64,000 nucleotides of DNA from NCBI GenBank assembly GCA_022695795.1, contig MU404065.1, forward strand, positions 186,001 to 250,000, in the 5' to 3' direction. The notes beneath the pieces are model-generated. The model was not told the origin of the DNA, made no database searches, and worked only from the letters and a program-made list of their open reading frames with translations. Positions 59,194 through 64,000 of the stretch are shown here, piece after piece. Position 1 is the first letter of the stretch. The number at the start of each line of letters is the position of its first letter. Source of the DNA: Biscogniauxia marginata (lineage: Eukaryota > Ascomycota > Sordariomycetes > Xylariales > Xylariaceae). Position numbers and translations under genes: made by a program.

Positions 59194-61179
59194 ATGGCGT
59201 CCGAAAAAGGTCCTGTCGCAACAGAAGCCCCGCCCTTCCCATCGACCGCTCCTCAGCTATCACCTCCCCAACTATCACCACCGCAGCCTTCTATCTCTGT
59301 CGAGTCGTTGGCGGAGGCTGCTCGCGCAACCCAGTCGCTGAAGAGGCAGCGAGAGACCACACCCACATCGCCCTCTTCTGTGCTACAATCCCTCAATTCT
59401 GAGCTGTCACCCTCCAAGGTAGCTAGGAGGCAGTCTCCTGCGCTCTTGACAGGCGCTGCAGCTCTAGAAGACGAACAGCGTAAGAAGGACGAGCAATTCA
59501 GGTTGCAAGTTGCCGGTGCTAGTGAAAACCCGGCCTACAGAGCACAGTCGGCACTTATGTCAGCGAGTGCTCTGGCCATGAGCCGAGCCCAGGAAGCCCC
59601 TTCGACGGGCGATGCACAGTCTGCCGCTCCTCCTTCGGTCTCCATTCCGATGACGACCGTTGGGGATTCCGATCCGAAGCCAGATGTAAGTCCCCAGAGC
59701 GCGACCAGCATGGCGAGCTTGGGCGTTGGTGTTGGCGCGTCGGTCTCAACTAGCCCCGGGCCCATGGAGCTCGATGGACGTAATAATCAGACAGGGTTTG
59801 GAACGCAGCCGCCAGCTCAGATGGAAGAGAAGGGAGGCACGTCGTTAACCTACCCTGGAATTCTCCCCCCCAACCCGAATATGCCCGCGCCTCCCACACG
59901 TGGGATAAGCATGCCTATAACGCCGAACGCCCAAACTACGCCAAGGTCACCCAACTCAAAGAAGCACAAATGCCCGTACTGTGAGACAGAGTTTACGCGC
60001 CACCACAATCTGAAAAGCCATCTCCTCACCCACAGCCAGGAGAAGCCTTATGTCTGCCAGACGTGTCAGATGCGCTTCCGCCGCCTGCACGATTTAAAAC
60101 GTCACACCAAACTACATACTGGAGAGAAGCCTCATGTCTGCCCCAAGTGCGACCGGAAATTTGCACGTGGCGATGCTCTTGCACGGCATAGTAAAGGTCC
60201 CGGTGGTTGCGTGGGCCGCAGGAGTAGCTTGGGAAGCTACCTCGGTGAGGACGATCCCGAGGGGACAAGTCATCTTGAAGGTGATGACTCGGCTATGGCG
60301 GGTGTAGTTTACGATGGTGCTACAAATCCGGCTGATATGACAGAAGAGGAGAGACAACGCCTGAACCTGCCCAGTATAAAGGCTCAGCATATTCAAGGTA
60401 ACGACACTACACTCAACGCGTATTACGCGCACTCACCAACATTTATTTATCCAGGCACTAATGCAGGCCGATTATATCCGCCCAACGTAGATCGAGGTTC
60501 AGCAAGCTCGAACGCCTCACATACCCCTGGCACAAGCATCTCGTCGCTACCCATCGGTGCTGGTAACCCTAACTCTATGTATGCGCAAAGCGCTATGACC
60601 GAGAGTCCCAAACCCCTAAGTCCGTCTGCGCTTCAAGGCCATGATCCTGTAACCGTCAATAGACAACGCTCGCCGAGCTTGACAACGCAGTTCCAGCAGC
60701 AGCATTTTGGTCGACCCCAGTCAGACCGACACACTCCTCCAGGTTCGTACTCTCGCTTACCCACAGCCATATGGCTTGATACTGAGACGTCACCAAACAT
60801 AGTACCTGGATTTGCCGCTGCTGATGCCGCTAGGTACGCAGCCTCAGCGGCAGCCCTAGGGCAGGCTGGCGGGGCTGCTTCCCAGGCCGCGCCCGGAAAC
60901 TCCAGCCAACAAATCCTCGCCGGGGAAGTTGATCAATCCCGAACGCCTAGTGGCCCTGGCCAGAACGGCGGAAGCGGTGATAGCTCGAGCAATAACATCT
61001 TTGCCACAGACCAAGGTATTTGGGCCTACATTCACAGTCTCGAGGAACAGGTTAGGCAGTTGAGTGAGCGAGTCCAGGCCATGGAAGCAATGGAAAGAGC
61101 CCAGGAGGAGAAGATTACATACCTCACGAATGAGGTGACGACACTACGGAATCAGGCCGATGCAAAGACGGATAGTTGA
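59194..61179 (+). CDS. C2H2 zinc-finger transcription factor
   Basis: 661 residues, no intron. Residues 1-255 are Ser/Pro/Ala-rich and disordered. Three zinc fingers lie at about 260-339: CPYCETEFTRHHNLKSHLLTH, CQTCQMRFRRLHDLKRH and CPKCDRKFARGDALARHSKG, with TGEKPH-type linkers. The third finger ends in Cys (H-x6-C) instead of His. Residues after 340 are acidic, then low-complexity. The last 50 residues are heptad-rich (IHSLEEQVRQLSERVQAMEA onward) and probably dimerise. It is a nuclear DNA-binding regulator; I cannot name the orthologue. The frame is open for 72 codons upstream of the ATG, with no Met there. Confidence 0.9.
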   Translation: MASEKGPVATEAPPFPSTAPQLSPPQLSPPQPSISVESLAEAARATQSLKRQRETTPTSPSSVLQSLNSELSPSKVARRQSPALLTGAAALEDEQRKKDEQFRLQVAGASENPAYRAQSALMSASALAMSRAQEAPSTGDAQSAAPPSVSIPMTTVGDSDPKPDVSPQSATSMASLGVGVGASVSTSPGPMELDGRNNQTGFGTQPPAQMEEKGGTSLTYPGILPPNPNMPAPPTRGISMPITPNAQTTPRSPNSKKHKCPYCETEFTRHHNLKSHLLTHSQEKPYVCQTCQMRFRRLHDLKRHTKLHTGEKPHVCPKCDRKFARGDALARHSKGPGGCVGRRSSLGSYLGEDDPEGTSHLEGDDSAMAGVVYDGATNPADMTEEERQRLNLPSIKAQHIQGNDTTLNAYYAHSPTFIYPGTNAGRLYPPNVDRGSASSNASHTPGTSISSLPIGAGNPNSMYAQSAMTESPKPLSPSALQGHDPVTVNRQRSPSLTTQFQQQHFGRPQSDRHTPPGSYSRLPTAIWLDTETSPNIVPGFAAADAARYAASAAALGQAGGAASQAAPGNSSQQILAGEVDQSRTPSGPGQNGGSGDSSSNNIFATDQGIWAYIHSLEEQVRQLSERVQAMEAMERAQEEKITYLTNEVTTLRNQADAKTDS

Positions 61180-62233
61180 GACAGATAGGAAAACTCGTTG
61201 CGGGTCTGTTCGCTGGGATCTTGGACTGGGGAACGAGGTTGTAACAGGATTCAACACTAGGGTATGTGATGGAGCATGGGGAATGGAAATTTCTTTGACT
61301 CTTCGCTATCGTTATCCTATCGTCTCGATTATAGCGGCTACGGATACGTTGTTTCATGGTGGCGTTTAGGTGGTTCTGTTCCAGACCAAAAAAAGCTGCT
61401 TCAAGTCTTTCTGGTTTTTGTTTTTTGTTTCCACGTCGCTGTAAGTCTTTCGTTATATGTCCTGGTGATATCCCAGTGGGGTTTCGGACACTTCAGTGGG
61501 TGGAAGTTCATTCGCATTTTGTTTCACTGCTATGGTTGTCCTTGTACTATAAGCACAGCACAGATAGAATGCCCCGAGGCAGGACAAAAAGGGTATTATC
61601 GCTACCTATCGCTATATTATTTAATCGACAGAATTCCCATGCAACCCATATTCTTAGACTGTGACAAGTTCCCGGGATCCTTAGGAACTCCGGAGTTCTG
61701 AGAGATGGATGCCTTCGACCTGAGCAGGGACATGGCTAATTTACACAGGTAGGGTTGGTTCTCGAGTTAACCCGATTCATTGCTGTCCATTCTGTCAACA
61801 TAACCAATGACCAATACTTCCAGAAAATGACAAATGAATACTTGATGTGTAGGTAGTTTGTCAAGAACTACACGTACGTGGTGGTATTAACACTGGTAGA
61901 CCCGACTGATTAAATGAAAGAGGTGGTTCATCCCTTAGCCGCGATCGGCATACATGAGTAAAGATAAGGTGGGGCACTGATATGGGTTAGAGGGATATTC
62001 CTTTAATCCTAAGAGCTACTCATGCCACGGTGTGGTCTGTGCTCCGCTTGGAGGCAAGCCCACGCACACAAAAAAAAAATTCAGAAACTGTTCTTGGTCA
62101 AGTCTTTAGCGAGACCTCCCGCAATTCGACCACCTACGGAAATCATCAACTCTCCCCATCTCGAGTGCTCGCTCTTCGACCAACCCACGCCGAGAAGCGA
62201 ATCCTCTTCTTGATCAACACCAATACCGCAATC
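61180..62233. other. intergenic; 3' end of the C2H2 gene and promoter of RPS15
   Basis: An open frame at 61276-61701 has no family features. The RPS15 promoter shows no obvious TATA box; a CT/CA-rich leader lies before the ATG. Confidence 0.5.
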
Positions 62234-63058
62234 ATGGCTGACGACCCCGAATACGTACGTCCTGCCTTTATCATTCCCACAGGCCGCCAGCAATCTGCAA
62301 GATGAGGGGGCAGACGGACTAACGTGATGGTATATAGAACGCCGAGGAGGCCGCCGAGCTCAAGAAGAAGAGACAGTTTCGCAAGTTTTCCTTCCGCGGA
62401 ATTGACCTTGATGCGTACGTTTTTTTTTGTCCTCGAAAATTTCAATTCGTGACTCCGGAATACCATACCTTCACCCGCCTCGCCACCATAAAGTCCCATC
62501 GCAGACGATGCCGCGACAGAGGGGTTTCTCTCCCTGCGCTATCATCAGGGATAATTCTAGGCAGAAATGAACGATGGGAACACGGACGTAACAGGCTAAC
62601 GAATATGTCGTCGCGAACAGTCTTCTAGACCTCAGCTCCGATCAGCTACGCGACGTTGTCCACGCCCGCGCCCGCCGCCGGATCAACCGAGGTCTCAAGC
62701 GCAAGCCTATGGGCCTGATAAAGAAGCTTCGGAAGGCCAAGCAGGAGGCCAAGCCGAACGAGAAGCCGGATCTCGTCAAGACGCACCTGCGGGACATGAT
62801 CGTCGTTCCCGAGATGATCGGCAGCGTCATCGGTATCTACTCGGGCAAGGAATTCAACCAGGTTGAAATCAGACCAGAGATGGTGGGCCACTATCTCGGC
62901 GAGTTCTCGATTTCATAGTACGTACCCGCGGACTCTTGACGCCCCCCTTTTTAATTAGGAGGAGGACAGATGGCTAACTCTCCTGCAGCAAGCCTGTCAA
63001 GCACGGTAGACCCGGTATTGGTGCCACTCACTCTTCTCGGTTCATCCCTCTCAAGTAA
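62234..63058 (+). CDS. RPS15: 40S ribosomal protein S15 (uS19)
   Basis: 154 residues, normal for eukaryotic uS19, a component of the small-subunit head at the decoding region. Exons are 62234-62254, 62338-62414, 62621-62917 and 62989-63058 (introns of 83, 206 and 71 bases). The first exon has only seven codons, MADDPEY. Family landmarks are [80 protein letters not shown] and [19 protein letters not shown]. All joins are in phase. Several introns in the 5' part are typical of fungal ribosomal protein genes. Confidence 0.97.
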
Positions 63059-64000
63059 ACGGTGGCGAAAATGGGGGGTCTCTTTGCATTCATGGATTAG
63101 GCAAACGGAATGGTTCTTGCTCGGTAGTTTGGCAGAGTCCATTACTATCCGATATGCGCTGCATGATAATGAATGAAATCATATTGCGCCGAGCGTTCCT
63201 TCTTGAGCCCGCGACTGTGACATGATAGATGGCGTCTAACTGCAAATTGGCACCCTGCTTAGTGAATTAGAACGCCTAGTTATTAGTGCGCACCCTGATG
63301 ACTACCCCATTACTCCGAGTCTTAACCCATGAGGAGTGTCCATCTCGATCATACAGTCTCGAGGGTAGCAGATACATTCCACACAATGATTTACTTAACT
63401 GGATATAATGTTGACATACGTTCCCGAGTGAACTAGGAGGATTATATTACGTCGAGTCACATAATTCGCCTTTGACTACCAAGTCTGACATAATGAATAT
63501 TTGGATACCTGTTAACCGTAGACGTTGAAAAGGGGACCTGTTGATGGGCCGATGATGAATTGACCTTTTCATCTAGAAGATTTCACCACCTCCTGACTAG
63601 GTAACTGAAAGCTCTAGAGGTCCTTACGTGTTGAGAATATACATAGTATTCTAATTCAGAGCATACATACGCTTCTCGATTTCCATGAGTCGGATTTCGC
63701 ATTGTGTACCTACGTAGTCATGGGGTACCATGGTTCGAAGTATCAATACACATAGGGTAGAGAGAAGGAGAAAGAAGGGCAGAGAGAGGGTTGGCGCCCT
63801 ATTTGTGACAACCACTTCCTTGCCCCCCTTGTCGCCGTACTTTGGTCTAAATGAAATCATTCGTGCGTAAGGGGTGGTTTAGAGGTTATAGAAGTTGGAT
63901 TAAAGGGGACGAAATGGGCATCAGGACTATTCGGTCTCATGATTCGGCACTCGTACATCATCGTTTTCAGGACGGGACACACGTCCTATCTGGCGAAAGC
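63059..64000. other. intergenic to the end of the window
   Basis: RPS15 3' end and downstream sequence. No gene seen. Confidence 0.5.

Noticed and set aside
1..64000. CRISPR arrays, prophage, insertion sequences, operons
   Set aside because: The sequence is a eukaryotic intron-bearing genome; no regularly spaced repeats or bacterial mobile genes are present.

Overview
The window looks like nuclear DNA of a filamentous ascomycete, most likely a Sordariomycete (inference). Introns are short, mostly 55-160 bases, with GT..AG ends and a clear CTAAC-type branch site close to the acceptor. The gene set fits: Pex5, a fungal Rex1-type exonuclease, a SUN-family wall protein, a GIG1/DUF3605 protein, a secreted amidase and a secreted M28 aminopeptidase. 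I see no operons, phage, CRISPR arrays, tRNA or rRNA genes. All gene models were spliced by hand, and for every spliced model the summed exon length is a multiple of three.

Layout. 1-3.7 kb has no gene and ends in a long pyrimidine-rich leader. 3.7-10.9 kb carries three plus-strand genes: a bHLH transcription factor, a mitochondrial-type two-RRM protein and PEX5. 12.4-18.6 kb holds a minus-strand Rex1-like exonuclease, a plus-strand Mis18-like zinc/coiled-coil protein and a minus-strand SET-MYND protein. 19.4-25.8 kb holds a GNAT acetyltransferase, a double FolB-domain protein, a secreted amidase and a GIG1-like protein. 29.1-36.0 kb holds UGP1 (UDP-glucose synthesis), an ING-type PHD protein and a divergently transcribed class I histone deacetylase. 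36.97 kb has a 57-residue cysteine-rich small protein. 38.5-43.3 kb holds the secreted M28 aminopeptidase and an MFS transporter. 46.2-47.5 kb is the SUN-family gene. 47.5-53.6 kb and 55.1-59.2 kb are gene-poor, with one strongly AT-rich island. 53.65-55.1 kb is an uncharacterised fungal protein with an in-frame stop near its apparent C-terminus. 59.2-61.2 kb is a C2H2 transcription factor and 62.2-63.1 kb is ribosomal protein uS19 (RPS15).

Most genes are independent housekeeping or regulatory genes. The contexts that may matter functionally are the divergent ING/HDAC pair (acetylation reader and eraser sharing 1.08 kb), UGP1 with the SUN protein (precursor supply and wall remodelling, though far apart), and the tail-to-tail Mis18-like/SET-MYND pair with only 36 bases between stop codons. 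I found no obvious new multi-gene system. The best leads are the interrupted or read-through gene near 54.9 kb, the Mis18-like fusion, the start codon split by an intron, and a probable second promoter inside UGP1 intron 1.
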